Shown here piece by piece: positions 1-8,053 of a DNA stretch of 64,000 nucleotides. Below the pieces are notes generated by a model that saw only the letters and a list, made by a program, of their open reading frames with translations, was not told the DNA's origin and did not search any database. The stretch covers positions 2,105,001 to 2,169,000 of the forward strand of contig NZ_CP060202.1 in NCBI RefSeq assembly GCF_014250515.1, read 5' to 3'. The number at the start of each line of letters is the position of its first letter. Position 1 is the first letter of the stretch. The translations under genes and the position numbers were made by a program. The stretch is from Hymenobacter sediminicola (GTDB taxonomy: Bacteria > Bacteroidota > Bacteroidia > Cytophagales > Hymenobacteraceae).

Positions 1-337
1 AAAAGGCTGTAACAAAACCGCTCTTCGCGCCCTGGTATTCGTTGATTTCGTTGGCGGCGTACAGGTACTGCTGCCTGGAATCGAGAGCCAGAAAGGCCGG
101 ATTTTCCCCGCCTTTTTCGGCTCGCAGGCGGGTGAGGGTACCAGTAGCAGGAGAGAGGCGGTAAAGGAAAATGCTGTCGGTTCCGGGCTTGGCGAAGGTG
201 CCAACATACACCAGATAGTCCCGGCTTTTGCGGCCGGCCGCAACCGCCGGCCAGCCGGCGAGTGCCAAGGGCAGAGCAGCCACGGCCACGCACGAGAGCT
301 TTAGAAAATGGCGGCGCGAGAATTTCGGGACGAGCAT
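1..337 (-). CDS. Lactonase-family beta-propeller protein, 5' part only, Tat signal
   Basis: Only the first 112 residues are inside the window; the gene runs off the left edge. The start is the ATG whose product begins MLVPKFSRRHFLK. This contains SRRHFLK, an exact match to the twin-arginine consensus, followed by a hydrophobic stretch (VAVAALPLALAGWPAVAA), so export by Tat is expected. After the signal the text YLVYVGTF, SIFLYRLSPATGTLT and FLALDSRQQYLYAANEINEYQG is typical of the first blades of the 6-phosphogluconolactonase/YbhE-type lactonase family (seven-bladed propeller). A periplasmic copy more probably acts on an unknown lactone or sugar than in the pentose phosphate pathway. It is divergent from ispG. 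Confidence 0.75.
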   Translation of the reverse strand, partial: MLVPKFSRRHFLKLSCVAVAALPLALAGWPAVAAGRKSRDYLVYVGTFAKPGTDSIFLYRLSPATGTLTRLRAEKGGENPAFLALDSRQQYLYAANEINEYQGAKSGFVTAF

Positions 338-448
338 GCGGACGGCTGGTTGCGGAGTGGAACGTCAGGCAGGCAAGGTAGCCAATTCGGCCGCTCACGC
401 TGAGGGAACTTGCCCGGCAGATTACTGCCGAACGTAGCAGCTACCTTG

Positions 449-456
449 TACCTTTG
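449..456 (+). promoter_or_regulatory. Bacteroidota -7 box (TACCTTTG) of ispG
   Basis: TACCTTTG is an exact match to the Bacteroidota sigma-A -7 consensus TAnnTTTG and lies 43 bases before the ispG ATG. No TTG at the usual 17-23 base spacing is visible upstream, so only the -7 element is supported. Confidence 0.55.
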
Positions 457-499
457 CCCGCAACCGCAACTTTCGCCTTTCGCCGCCGGTTTTCCTTCT

Positions 500-2485
500 A
501 TGAACAAGACGTATTGCCCCAGCCTCACCGAGTATAAGCGCCGCCTCAGCCGGGAAGTCAAAATCGGCGACCTGCCTATGGGTGGCCTCAACCCCATTCG
601 GGTGCAGAGTATGACCACCGTGGACACCATGGACACGCTGGGCTCGGTGGAGCAGACACTGCGCATGGTAGAAGCCGGCTGCGAGTATGTGCGCATCACG
701 GCGCCCAGCGTGAAGGAGGCCCAGAATCTGCTCGAAATCAAAAAGGAGCTGCGCAAGCGCGGCTGCAATGTGCCCCTGATTGCTGATATCCACTTCACGC
801 CCAACGCCGCCGAGCTGGCTGCCCGCATCGTAGAGAAAGTGCGCGTAAACCCCGGCAACTACGCCGACAAGAAGAAATTCGATTTCATTGAGTACACCGA
901 CGTCACGTATCAAGATGAGGTAAACCGCATCCGGGAGCGGTTCCGGCCGCTGGTCCAGATCTGCAAGCAGTATGGCACCGCCATGCGTATCGGCACCAAC
1001 CACGGCTCCCTCTCCGACCGGATTCTGAGCCGCTACGGCGACACCCCGCTGGGCATGGTGGAGTCGGCGCTGGAATTTTTGCGCCTCTGCGAGGAAGAAA
1101 ACTACTACGACGTGGTGCTGAGTATGAAGGCCAGCAACACGCAGGTGATGGTGCAGGCCTACCGCCTGCTGGTGCAGAAGCTTGACGAAGAAGGCCTGCA
1201 ACCCTACCCGTTGCACTTGGGCGTGACGGAAGCCGGTGAGGCGGAAGACGGCCGCATCAAAAGCGCCGTGGGCATCGGCACGCTGCTCGAAGACGGCCTC
1301 GGCGACACGGTGCGCGTGAGCTTAACTGAAGCTCCCGAAGCCGAAGCCCCGGTGGCCAAAGCCCTGATTGACCGATATACCACCCGGGCAGCGGAGACGA
1401 AGCCAATAACGCCGGTTACTGAGGTGCCCATCGACCCATTCCAGTACCACCGCCGCATCACGCGCGAGGTGCTGAATATGGGCGGGCAGAACGTGCCCCG
1501 CGTGATGGTGGACGTATCGCGCCTCTCATCAGTAGAATATGCCGATTTGCGCGCGGTGGGCCATTTGTATTCGGCCTTCCTCGACAAGTTTCAGATGAAC
1601 GACTTGGGGGCCGACTACCTCTATAGCGGCCAGCGCCCCGTGCCGTTTATGCTGCCCAATGGCCTCAAGGAAGTGGTAGACTACGCCGCCTGGCTCGATG
1701 CCGGCCAGCGCTCCGACCATTATCCGGTGCTCACTCAGGCTGAATATGCCGCCACTGGTATCCGTCATTCGGAGCTGAACTTCGTATTCCAGAACCTGGA
1801 TTCGCTCACGCCCGCTACACTGGCGCAGCTCCGCGACGACGCCACGGCCGTCATTATCCTCTACACCGACAACGCCCATGCCATGCCCGAAATACGCCGC
1901 GCGTTTTTCGAGCTGCTGAACCACGGCATCACCAACCCGGTCATCATCAACCGCCAGTACCCAGCCCTCACGCCCGAGCAAACCCAGCTCTACGCTGCTA
2001 CCGACGTGGGCGGCCTGCTCCTGGATGGCCTCGGCGACGGGGTAGTACTGAGCACCGAGCTGCTGCCGGAGCGGAGTAAGGAAGAGTGGCTCCAGACGCT
2101 GGACCAGCTGAATCAGCTCAGTTTCGGCATTCTGCAGGCGGCCCGCACGCGCATGTCCAAAACGGAGTACATCAGCTGCCCCAGCTGCGGCCGGACCCTG
2201 TTCGACCTGCAGGAAACCACCGCTATGATCCGCAAGCGCACCGACCACCTCAAGGGCGTGAAAATCGGCATCATGGGCTGCATCGTGAACGGCCCCGGCG
2301 AAATGGCCGACGCCGACTACGGCTACGTGGGCGTGGGCAAAGGCAAAATTGCCCTCTACCGCGGCCAGGAAGTCATCAAGAAGTCTGTGCCCGAAGAACA
2401 AGCTGTAGACCAGCTCATCGACCTCATGCGCGAAGACGGCCGCTGGGTGGAAAAGGAATTGGTTGAGGAGCCGGTGGTAGGGTAG
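500..2485 (+). CDS. ispG: (E)-4-hydroxy-3-methylbut-2-enyl-diphosphate synthase IspG (GcpE), long form
   Basis: Converts 2-C-methyl-erythritol 2,4-cyclodiphosphate to HMBPP in the MEP isoprenoid pathway, using a [4Fe-4S] cluster in the cytosol. The product is 661 residues, the long three-domain form found in Bacteroidota, Chlamydiae and plants, against roughly 370 residues in E. coli. The TIM-barrel part is at the N terminus (PIRVQSMTT, PLIADIHF, RIGTNHGSL). An inserted middle domain follows, then the C-terminal cluster domain with CPSCGRTLFDL and GIMGCIVNGPGEMADADYGYVG, which supplies the three cluster cysteines. The ATG at 500 (MNKTYCPSLTEYKRR) was chosen over an upstream in-frame start at 410 because the -7 box at 449 lies between them. 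Confidence 0.96.
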   Translation: MNKTYCPSLTEYKRRLSREVKIGDLPMGGLNPIRVQSMTTVDTMDTLGSVEQTLRMVEAGCEYVRITAPSVKEAQNLLEIKKELRKRGCNVPLIADIHFTPNAAELAARIVEKVRVNPGNYADKKKFDFIEYTDVTYQDEVNRIRERFRPLVQICKQYGTAMRIGTNHGSLSDRILSRYGDTPLGMVESALEFLRLCEEENYYDVVLSMKASNTQVMVQAYRLLVQKLDEEGLQPYPLHLGVTEAGEAEDGRIKSAVGIGTLLEDGLGDTVRVSLTEAPEAEAPVAKALIDRYTTRAAETKPITPVTEVPIDPFQYHRRITREVLNMGGQNVPRVMVDVSRLSSVEYADLRAVGHLYSAFLDKFQMNDLGADYLYSGQRPVPFMLPNGLKEVVDYAAWLDAGQRSDHYPVLTQAEYAATGIRHSELNFVFQNLDSLTPATLAQLRDDATAVIILYTDNAHAMPEIRRAFFELLNHGITNPVIINRQYPALTPEQTQLYAATDVGGLLLDGLGDGVVLSTELLPERSKEEWLQTLDQLNQLSFGILQAARTRMSKTEYISCPSCGRTLFDLQETTAMIRKRTDHLKGVKIGIMGCIVNGPGEMADADYGYVGVGKGKIALYRGQEVIKKSVPEEQAVDQLIDLMREDGRWVEKELVEEPVVG

Positions 2486-2490
2486 AACAG

Positions 2491-2775
2491 ATGCTGGACT
2501 TTTATTTTATAGATGATGAGCAACCTAGCCCTTACCCGCTTACGCACTTGGAGTATGCTGGTGGACTTGAAGACCATGAATTTAATCAGGCGCAACATGC
2601 AGACATCATCGAAGAGGATTTGAGTTTCTTTGATGACTTTCGCTGGTCAAGTTCACAGGTAAAACAGAAGTCAGCTCAGCTTCACAGCATTAAGAGCAAA
2701 CAGTTTGCTACTCTGCAGAAGATGCTACTAAGGGCCATAGAATTGAATTACGGAGTAATAGCTTTTGGTGATTAA
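2491..2775 (+). CDS. Hypothetical small acidic protein, unit with the SUKH-like gene
   Basis: A 94-residue protein starting 5 bases after the ispG stop. It opens MLDFYFIDDEQ and has an acidic middle (IIEEDLSFFDDFRW) and a helical, lysine-bearing C-terminal half ending GVIAFGD. No signal peptide or membrane segment is seen. I recall similar short soluble proteins in Bacteroidota but know no function. The next gene begins 16 bases downstream, so the two are probably co-transcribed. Composition here is visibly less GC-rich than in ispG, which may reflect a different history. A role as an immunity-type protein is speculation from its neighbour. Confidence 0.65.
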   Translation: MLDFYFIDDEQPSPYPLTHLEYAGGLEDHEFNQAQHADIIEEDLSFFDDFRWSSSQVKQKSAQLHSIKSKQFATLQKMLLRAIELNYGVIAFGD

Positions 2776-2791
2776 GCAAAGTGTGCCCCTG

Positions 2792-3304
2792 ATGGATAGC
2801 GAAAAAATGCGCCACGCCTTGGTGGCCGCAAACCTTGATGTGAAACGCCGCGCTGAGCCGTTGCGAAATGAAAATCTGCTGCTTCTGCAACGCATCGGCG
2901 TAGAGCCGGAAGCCCAACAGTTCTTTGCCGAATTCTCTTTTGATGAAGAAGAAGTGGAAATAGGCTCATTCACCTATCAGCAGGCAAACTGCCTTAAGAA
3001 AAACCACGATTGGGAGGACGATTTTCAGCGGGCATTGCAAACCAACCTACTACTGGTCGGCAGCGCGCTGAACGGGGATTTGGTCGTTTTGGATTTAATT
3101 GATTACCAGGCCGGTATTCTGTTTCATGACCACTTCTGGGAAAATGAGGACGAGGAGCCCAGAAAGTACCTGATTAAGATGCAGTGCTCCTTAGGAGAAT
3201 TGTACTGGAATTCGTTGAACCTGAAGGACTATCCTATCGATGCCTACGAAGCTGCCGCCTACACGGGCTCTGCGTTTACAGGCTATGCGGAAGACGAGGA
3301 TTGA
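2792..3304 (+). CDS. SUKH (SMI1/KNR4)-like protein
   Basis: A 170-residue soluble protein with no signal peptide. The segment NLLLVGSALNGDLVVLDLIDYQAGILFHDHFW followed by acidic residues looks like the SUKH/SMI1-KNR4 fold, where a conserved strand pair around a Gly and Asp precedes a short helix. SUKH proteins in bacteria are mostly immunity proteins against secreted polymorphic toxins. No toxin gene is adjacent, so it would be an orphan. The ATG at 2792 is preferred; an in-frame TTG at 2765 would overlap the previous gene by 11 bases and is a possible alternative. Family assignment is by eye and moderate. Confidence 0.6.
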   Translation: MDSEKMRHALVAANLDVKRRAEPLRNENLLLLQRIGVEPEAQQFFAEFSFDEEEVEIGSFTYQQANCLKKNHDWEDDFQRALQTNLLLVGSALNGDLVVLDLIDYQAGILFHDHFWENEDEEPRKYLIKMQCSLGELYWNSLNLKDYPIDAYEAAAYTGSAFTGYAEDED

Positions 3305-3378
3305 AATATTCAGGAATAAATAAACTGCGCTGCTCACTTCTAGAACCACCACAAGACCACCGCGTTGGTAACACCACC

Positions 3379-5418
3379 TCAACCAACCAAGAACCCAGTC
3401 AGCTCCCCCGTGTACGTCAGCGTGAGATGGTGCATGGCCCGGGTGCAGGCCACGTAGAGCATGCTCTTATCAACTTCTGTCTTGTAGGTGCGGGCCGAGG
3501 CAAAGGGCACGATAACGGCGTCGAATTCCAGGCCCTTCGCCAAGTGGGCTGTGGTGATAATGCTGCCTTCCTTGAAGGACGTGGACTCATCCGTGAGCAA
3601 ATGCACGTCGGGAGCCTGTAGGGCTTCGTAAGCCTGCTCAGCCTGAAGGAGGGTTTTGCAGATAATGCCCAGCGAGTGGATGCCGGAGCTTCTGAAGGCC
3701 GTAATCAGCTGCTGAATAGTTTCCAACTCCTCGTCGCGGCTATGGCAGCGCCGGATGTCGGGCTCCGGGCCGTGCCGTTCTAGGGGTAGGATGTGAGGGT
3801 TGGGCATAAGGCGCTGCGCGAAGGCCGTAATTTCAACGGTGGAGCGGTAGCTGCGGTAGAGCCGCACGATATCGGCCTGCGGAAACACCCGCTCGATAGT
3901 CTCGGCGGAGGAAGCGCTGTACGGATTTACGGTCTGGCTGACATCACCCAAGATGGTTTTGCGGCAGTTGAACAACCGCGACAATACAGCGTACTGCACC
4001 GGCGTATAGTCCTGCATTTCATCCACCAGCAAGTGCTTGACATGGTCGTAGGCAGTGAGGCCTTCCAGGCGCAGGCGCAGATAAATCAGGGCAAACACGT
4101 CGGCGTATTCCAGGCGCTGGCCCATTCGCAGTAGCTCGGGCCGACCAATCCAACGGTAAAAATCCCGGTACAACTCCAGCACGTTGTTCAGCTTGAACAT
4201 GCGGGGAATGGCTTCGCCAATCGTGGCTTTCTCCCGGCCGGACAGCTTACGCTTGGTAGCGTCCCGCACATACGCCCGCACGTCTTCCGCAACCAGTGCA
4301 AACCGTTTCAGGAGTGGTACCCGGTGGTAGCCTTTAAATTTCTGCTGAATCAGCGCGTGCGGCACGAGGGTAGGACCCACGCGCAGCTCCGTCACGTTGA
4401 AATAGGTATTCTCGATGTGCAGCAGATACTGATTCAGCTGGCTGAGAAATTCAAACGACGACTTAAACCGGAGCCGCTCTATGAAAGCCGCGTCGTGATG
4501 ATCCAGCAGCGCCGATACCTGCTCGAAAAAGGTCTGAAACGGGTAGCGGTTGTCGAGCAGGTCGGCGGCCAATTCTTCCATCCCCAGCTCCGGAATATGC
4601 TCTTCCCCTAGCTCAGGCAGCACGTTGGAGATGTAGTCGGCGAAGACCTTGTTGGGCGAAATGATGAGGATGTCTTTGGCCGCAATGGTTTCGCGGTAGC
4701 GGTACAGCAAAAACGCAATGCGGTGTAGGGCAATGGAGGTTTTGCCGGAGCCAGCCACGCCCTGAATGACCATCACCTGGGCCGTTTCGTTGCGGATGAC
4801 GGCGTTTTGGTCGCGCTGAATCGTCGCGACGATGTTCTTCATCTTATCGTCCGAGGACTTAGCCAGCTCCCGCTGCAGCACGTCGTCGTGAATGTTCACG
4901 TCGCTGTCGAGCATAAACTCCATCCGTCCGTCGCGGATTTTGTATTGGCGCTTCAGGTCAATAGTGCCGTGGATGGTGCCGGATGGCGTGGCATAGGACG
5001 CTTCTCCCAGCTCGAAATCATAGAACATGGACGCAATGGGCGCGCGCCAGTCGTAGATCAGGTTCTGGCGCCGCTGCTCGTCGAAGAACGAATGCACGCC
5101 GATATAAACGGGCGCAGCCGGTGTATTGCCGCTGGCAAAATCGACGCGGCCGAAGTAGGGCGACTGGCTGAGCTTGAGCAGCTTGCGCTTGCGGGCTACA
5201 GCAGCCCCGCCCGTAAAAGCCATCCGGTCGATGGATTGCCCGGCGGCCACCATGTCGGCCTCATCCATGCCAGATTGGTGCTCGTGGATGTACTGCTTTT
5301 TCTGGCGAAGCTCGTCGGAAAACTGCCGGACGGAATCATCTACCCGCTTTACTGCCAGCATCAACTGCTCCTTCATTTCCTCCAGATACTCTCGCTCTTC
5401 CTGTTCGGTGGCGTTCAT
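3379..5418 (-). CDS. helD: HelD-family UvrD-like helicase/ATPase
   Basis: An SF1A helicase-like ATPase of the HelD/helicase IV group, known in Firmicutes and Actinobacteria for binding RNA polymerase and recycling stalled complexes. From the chosen start (MNATEQEEREYLEEMKEQL) there are 679 residues. The N terminus is a long coiled-coil arm. The Walker A motif GVAGSGKTSIALHR is near residue 222, a DEMQDY Walker B-type motif lies further on, and the C terminus carries ITTAHLAKGLEFDAVIVP and YVACTRAMHHLTLTY (motifs V and VI). In-frame ATGs exist upstream at 5436 and 5511. The 5418 start was chosen because homologues as I remember them begin with the coiled coil. CATCTTTG, one mismatch from a -7 box, lies at 5446-5453 on this strand. 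Confidence 0.88.
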   Translation of the reverse strand: MNATEQEEREYLEEMKEQLMLAVKRVDDSVRQFSDELRQKKQYIHEHQSGMDEADMVAAGQSIDRMAFTGGAAVARKRKLLKLSQSPYFGRVDFASGNTPAAPVYIGVHSFFDEQRRQNLIYDWRAPIASMFYDFELGEASYATPSGTIHGTIDLKRQYKIRDGRMEFMLDSDVNIHDDVLQRELAKSSDDKMKNIVATIQRDQNAVIRNETAQVMVIQGVAGSGKTSIALHRIAFLLYRYRETIAAKDILIISPNKVFADYISNVLPELGEEHIPELGMEELAADLLDNRYPFQTFFEQVSALLDHHDAAFIERLRFKSSFEFLSQLNQYLLHIENTYFNVTELRVGPTLVPHALIQQKFKGYHRVPLLKRFALVAEDVRAYVRDATKRKLSGREKATIGEAIPRMFKLNNVLELYRDFYRWIGRPELLRMGQRLEYADVFALIYLRLRLEGLTAYDHVKHLLVDEMQDYTPVQYAVLSRLFNCRKTILGDVSQTVNPYSASSAETIERVFPQADIVRLYRSYRSTVEITAFAQRLMPNPHILPLERHGPEPDIRRCHSRDEELETIQQLITAFRSSGIHSLGIICKTLLQAEQAYEALQAPDVHLLTDESTSFKEGSIITTAHLAKGLEFDAVIVPFASARTYKTEVDKSMLYVACTRAMHHLTLTYTGELTGFLVG

Positions 5419-5576
5419 CACGTGCGGCTGTTGCATACTATACCGCAAAGATGACTGCAAATTTCGGTCTGGAAGAACCGGGATACTGATTCCGTTGGCG
5501 TTACCCATCATGTAGTAGGGTGCGTGACGAGCAATGCCGTGTAAAACATCCGCGTTGCTTATGCGTCTGCTCCACT

Positions 5577-6239
5577 ATGAAACTACGCGTGATATTGACT
5601 GGCGCCACCGGCATGGTGGGCGAGGGGGTGCTGCTGGAATGTTTGAACGACCCGGAAGTGGAGCAGGTGTTGAGCATCAGCCGCCGGCCCAGCGGCCGCA
5701 GTCACCCCAAGCTGCGGGAAATCCTCCACAAGGATTTTCAGAACCTCACGCCCATTGCTGGTCAGCTGGCGGGGTACAACACGTGCTTTTTCTGCCTGGG
5801 CGTGTCGTCGGTGGGGATGAAGGAGCCCGAGTACCGCCGCTTCACCCACGACCTTACGCTGCACTTTGCTCAAACCTTGCTACCCCAGAACCCCGACCTG
5901 ACGTTCTGCTACGTGTCGGGCGCCGGTACCGATGGCACCCTGAAAAGCGGGCAAATGTGGGCGCGTGTGAAGGGCGAAACTGAAAACGAGTTGCGGCAGA
6001 TGGGCTTCCAGCAAGCGTACATGTTCCGGCCGGGCTTCCTGAAAGCGACGCCGGGGCAGCAGCATGTGCTGTCGTACTACAAGTATTTCGGCTGGCTGTA
6101 TCCGGTAGTGCGCGGGCTGAGTCCGAAGTACGCGTCAACGCTGGCGGAGCTGGGGCAGGCCATGCTGCACGTAGCACAACGCGGCTACCCCAAGCCGGTG
6201 CTGGAAGTGCCGGATATTGTGGCGGCGGCGAAAGGATAA
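5577..6239 (+). CDS. NAD(P)-binding epimerase-like protein (atypical SDR)
   Basis: A 220-residue Rossmann-fold protein. The N terminus MKLRVILTGATGMVGEGVLLE holds the TGATGMVG dinucleotide-binding loop. Later segments FCYVSGAGTDGT and MFRPGFLKATPGQ are typical of short atypical SDRs of the NAD-dependent epimerase group related to HTATIP2/oxidoreductase YbbC-type proteins. No substrate can be deduced. The start is the ATG directly before MKLRV. An upstream in-frame ATG would add a Cys- and Arg-rich leader that does not look native. It is divergent from helD, with about 160 bases between. Confidence 0.8.
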   Translation: MKLRVILTGATGMVGEGVLLECLNDPEVEQVLSISRRPSGRSHPKLREILHKDFQNLTPIAGQLAGYNTCFFCLGVSSVGMKEPEYRRFTHDLTLHFAQTLLPQNPDLTFCYVSGAGTDGTLKSGQMWARVKGETENELRQMGFQQAYMFRPGFLKATPGQQHVLSYYKYFGWLYPVVRGLSPKYASTLAELGQAMLHVAQRGYPKPVLEVPDIVAAAKG

Positions 6240-6267
6240 ACGCCGCTCAGGAGGACAGGAAGCAGGA

Positions 6268-6726
6268 CTACTTGCATTTCTCCTTACGCCGCGTGTCGAT
6301 GATGTGGGCAATTTTCCAGCCTCCGGCCAGCTTCACCAGCTGAAACGAGTTGTAGCCGCAGTGGCTGAAGGTACTGCCGAGGTAGAACTCGTACGGCGTC
6401 CAGACGCTGGCCAAGTTGGCATCAATCAGCACCTTATCGAAGCTGATACGCTCGTCCCATGTTTCCTTGTGTGGCGTGCCCACGGCCTTCACAAAGTCCG
6501 ACGGGTTTTCGGCGAGCAGCTTTGTTTGGCTGTTGCGGGTGCTGAGCGTGTGAAATACCGCACCGGGAGCCAACGTAGAGCGCACCAATGTACTGTCGCC
6601 CTTGCGCATACCATCAAAGAAACTCTGCACGGTTTTCTTCACGGCTTCCGTTTCAGTAGTGGAGGTTTGGGCATGGGCGGCCGATGCCGACAGCAGTAGC
6701 GCAACAGGCAGGAACAAGTGTTTCAT
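6268..6726 (-). CDS. Secreted NTF2/SnoaL-like protein
   Basis: A 152-residue protein with a clear signal peptide (MKHLFLPVALLLSASAAHA, cleavage before QT). The mature part starts with a helix (EAVKKTVQSFFDGMRKGD) and continues with LAPGAVFHTL, and near the end FQLVKLAGGWKIAHIIDTRRK. This is the cone-shaped NTF2-like/DUF4440 pattern used by many small lyases, isomerases and binding proteins. The function is unknown and no catalytic set can be assigned. It converges with the epimerase-like gene across 28 bases. The start is the ATG whose product is MKHLF; one in-frame codon pair upstream gives a less typical MLLMK start. Confidence 0.75.
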   Translation of the reverse strand: MKHLFLPVALLLSASAAHAQTSTTETEAVKKTVQSFFDGMRKGDSTLVRSTLAPGAVFHTLSTRNSQTKLLAENPSDFVKAVGTPHKETWDERISFDKVLIDANLASVWTPYEFYLGSTFSHCGYNSFQLVKLAGGWKIAHIIDTRRKEKCK

Positions 6727-6966
6727 GAGTAGCATTGGTTGGGATGCTAGAGAGACGCGAACCAGCCGCTACTCGTTGCGGGACTCCGGTAGCCTGAGTT
6801 GTAGCTCGTCGATTTTTCGGTGTCCTGCTAAGGCGTAGTTTGAGTTTTGTTCGCGGGTAGTTGCGTATAGGTTGCTTTACCGCATTCTGGAAGGCTTTTG
6901 CTGCCTTGGATAAATCTTTTCCGGAGCAGCCGTGTTACCTTCACAGACCCGAATCAACCCACTACC

Positions 6967-7140
6967 ATGCGCAAAGACCTGTTCAACCTCGGTCCCGTTT
7001 TTGGCTACTTCTTCCGCAAAAACGACCCCGGCCGGCATACCAATTTCAATCTGCGGACCATGCACTTCATCAATAAGCTGAGCATGGCCATGTTCCTGGT
7101 AGGGTTTCTGGTGCTGCTCTACCGCTGGTTTATCCGCTAA
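6967..7140 (+). CDS. Small single-span membrane protein (DUF6728-like)
   Basis: A 57-residue protein, MRKDLFNLGPVFGYFFRKNDPGRHTNFNLRTMHFINKLSM followed by one hydrophobic segment (AMFLVGFLVLLYRWFI). The N-terminal part is basic, so it should stay in the cytoplasm with the C terminus as the membrane anchor. I recall this short family in Cytophagales as DUF6728, with no known role. The next gene starts 10 bases downstream, which suggests co-transcription. Confidence 0.72.
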   Translation: MRKDLFNLGPVFGYFFRKNDPGRHTNFNLRTMHFINKLSMAMFLVGFLVLLYRWFIR

Positions 7141-7150
7141 GTCGAGCCGC

Positions 7151-7507
7151 ATGAACATCGAGGATTTCCGCGACTATTGCCTGCTAAAAGCCGGCGTGAC
7201 GGAAGAAACCCCCTTCGGCCCCGAAACGCTTGTGTTCAAAGTAGGGGGCAAAGTCTTCGCCCTCACCGACATTGATACGTTCGGTAGCATCAACCTGAAG
7301 TGTGACCCGGAGCGGGCCCAGGAGCTGCGCGAACAGCATGACTATGTGCTGCCGGGCTACCACATGAACAAGAAACATTGGAACACCGTGCTAATCGGCA
7401 CCGGCATTCCGGGCGGCCAGCTGCGTGAGCTGATAGACCATTCCTACGATTTGGTGCGAGCGTCGCTGCCAAGAAAGCTGCGCCAGGAGCTTGCCGAAGC
7501 GGAGTAG
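7151..7507 (+). CDS. MmcQ/YjbR family protein
   Basis: A 118-residue protein of the MmcQ/YjbR family (CyaY-like fold, proposed DNA-binding). Typical features are the N-terminal MNIEDFRDYCLLKAGVTEETPFGPETLVFKVGGKVFAL, the conserved INLKCDPERAQELRE, and the motif GYHMNKKHWNTVLI with the tryptophan near the end. The length fits the family. Biochemical function is not settled; DNA binding was proposed for YjbR. A strong terminator follows at 7561. Confidence 0.88.
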   Translation: MNIEDFRDYCLLKAGVTEETPFGPETLVFKVGGKVFALTDIDTFGSINLKCDPERAQELREQHDYVLPGYHMNKKHWNTVLIGTGIPGGQLRELIDHSYDLVRASLPRKLRQELAEAE

Positions 7508-7560
7508 CAGCGCACATCCTTAGAGAATGAAATAGCACAGCCCCCTTATGCCTGGGGCAC

Positions 7561-7606
7561 AAAAGCCGTTTCGAGAGTGCCAGTTGGTACTCTCGAAGCG
7601 GCTTTC
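7561..7606 (+). terminator. Intrinsic terminator after the YjbR gene
   Basis: A near-perfect stem: AAAGCCGTTTCGAGAGTGCC pairs with GGTACTCTCGAAGCGGCTTT around a 3-5 base loop, then a T-rich tail (ctgttt). It lies 54 bases after the stop codon and could work in both directions. Confidence 0.7.
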
Positions 7607-7675
7607 TGTTTGGTGTTCTTGCTTGGAGTACTGGATTTTATATATAAATTATGCTATATAAAAACTGCTTCCGCT

Positions 7676-8053
7676 ATGACGCCATTTCAAGCAATAGCCG
7701 CACTGGTGCTGGCCGGCGGCCTGTCGGGCTGCATGACCACCCGGATTGCCACCGTCTACGACTGCGACGGAGTCGTGAACGACCCGAACAGCACGCGGCT
7801 GGTGACGGCGTATTTCTGGGGGCTAAAGCAACCCACGGACATCAAGCCGCCTTGCGACTCGCGCTCCAACCACCTCAATAGCGTCACGGTAACGAATACG
7901 TTCGGGCATTTCCTGCTTTCCCTCGTGACGGTAGGCATCGTGACTAAACAGCGCGTGAGCTGGTGCTGCGCGCCCTATATGCCCGCCGTAGACACGCTAG
8001 GAATGGGGCCGGCTGCGCCATCTCAGCCCTCAAGCGCAGTTCGAAAGCCATGA
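7676..8053 (+). CDS. Bor/Iss-like lipoprotein
   Basis: A 125-residue protein with a lipoprotein signal: MTPFQAIAALVLAGGLSGC, lipobox LSGC at residue 19. The middle and end (TVTNTFGHFLLSLVTVGIVTKQRVSWCC) resemble the Bor/Iss family of small outer-membrane lipoproteins, where a short hydrophobic segment with the pattern LGxxTLGIxTPxxxxVxC sits near the C terminus. In lambda and E. coli Bor/Iss raise serum resistance; here the role is unknown. The stop codon overlaps the start of the flavin oxidase gene (ATGA), so the two are translationally coupled. The upstream leader is AT-rich (TATATATAAATTATGCTATATA). Confidence 0.65.
   Translation: MTPFQAIAALVLAGGLSGCMTTRIATVYDCDGVVNDPNSTRLVTAYFWGLKQPTDIKPPCDSRSNHLNSVTVTNTFGHFLLSLVTVGIVTKQRVSWCCAPYMPAVDTLGMGPAAPSQPSSAVRKP

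Noticed and set aside
301-858. Long open frame opposite the start of ispG
   Set aside because: It runs antisense to a conserved gene and has no family-like text; GC-rich shadow frame.
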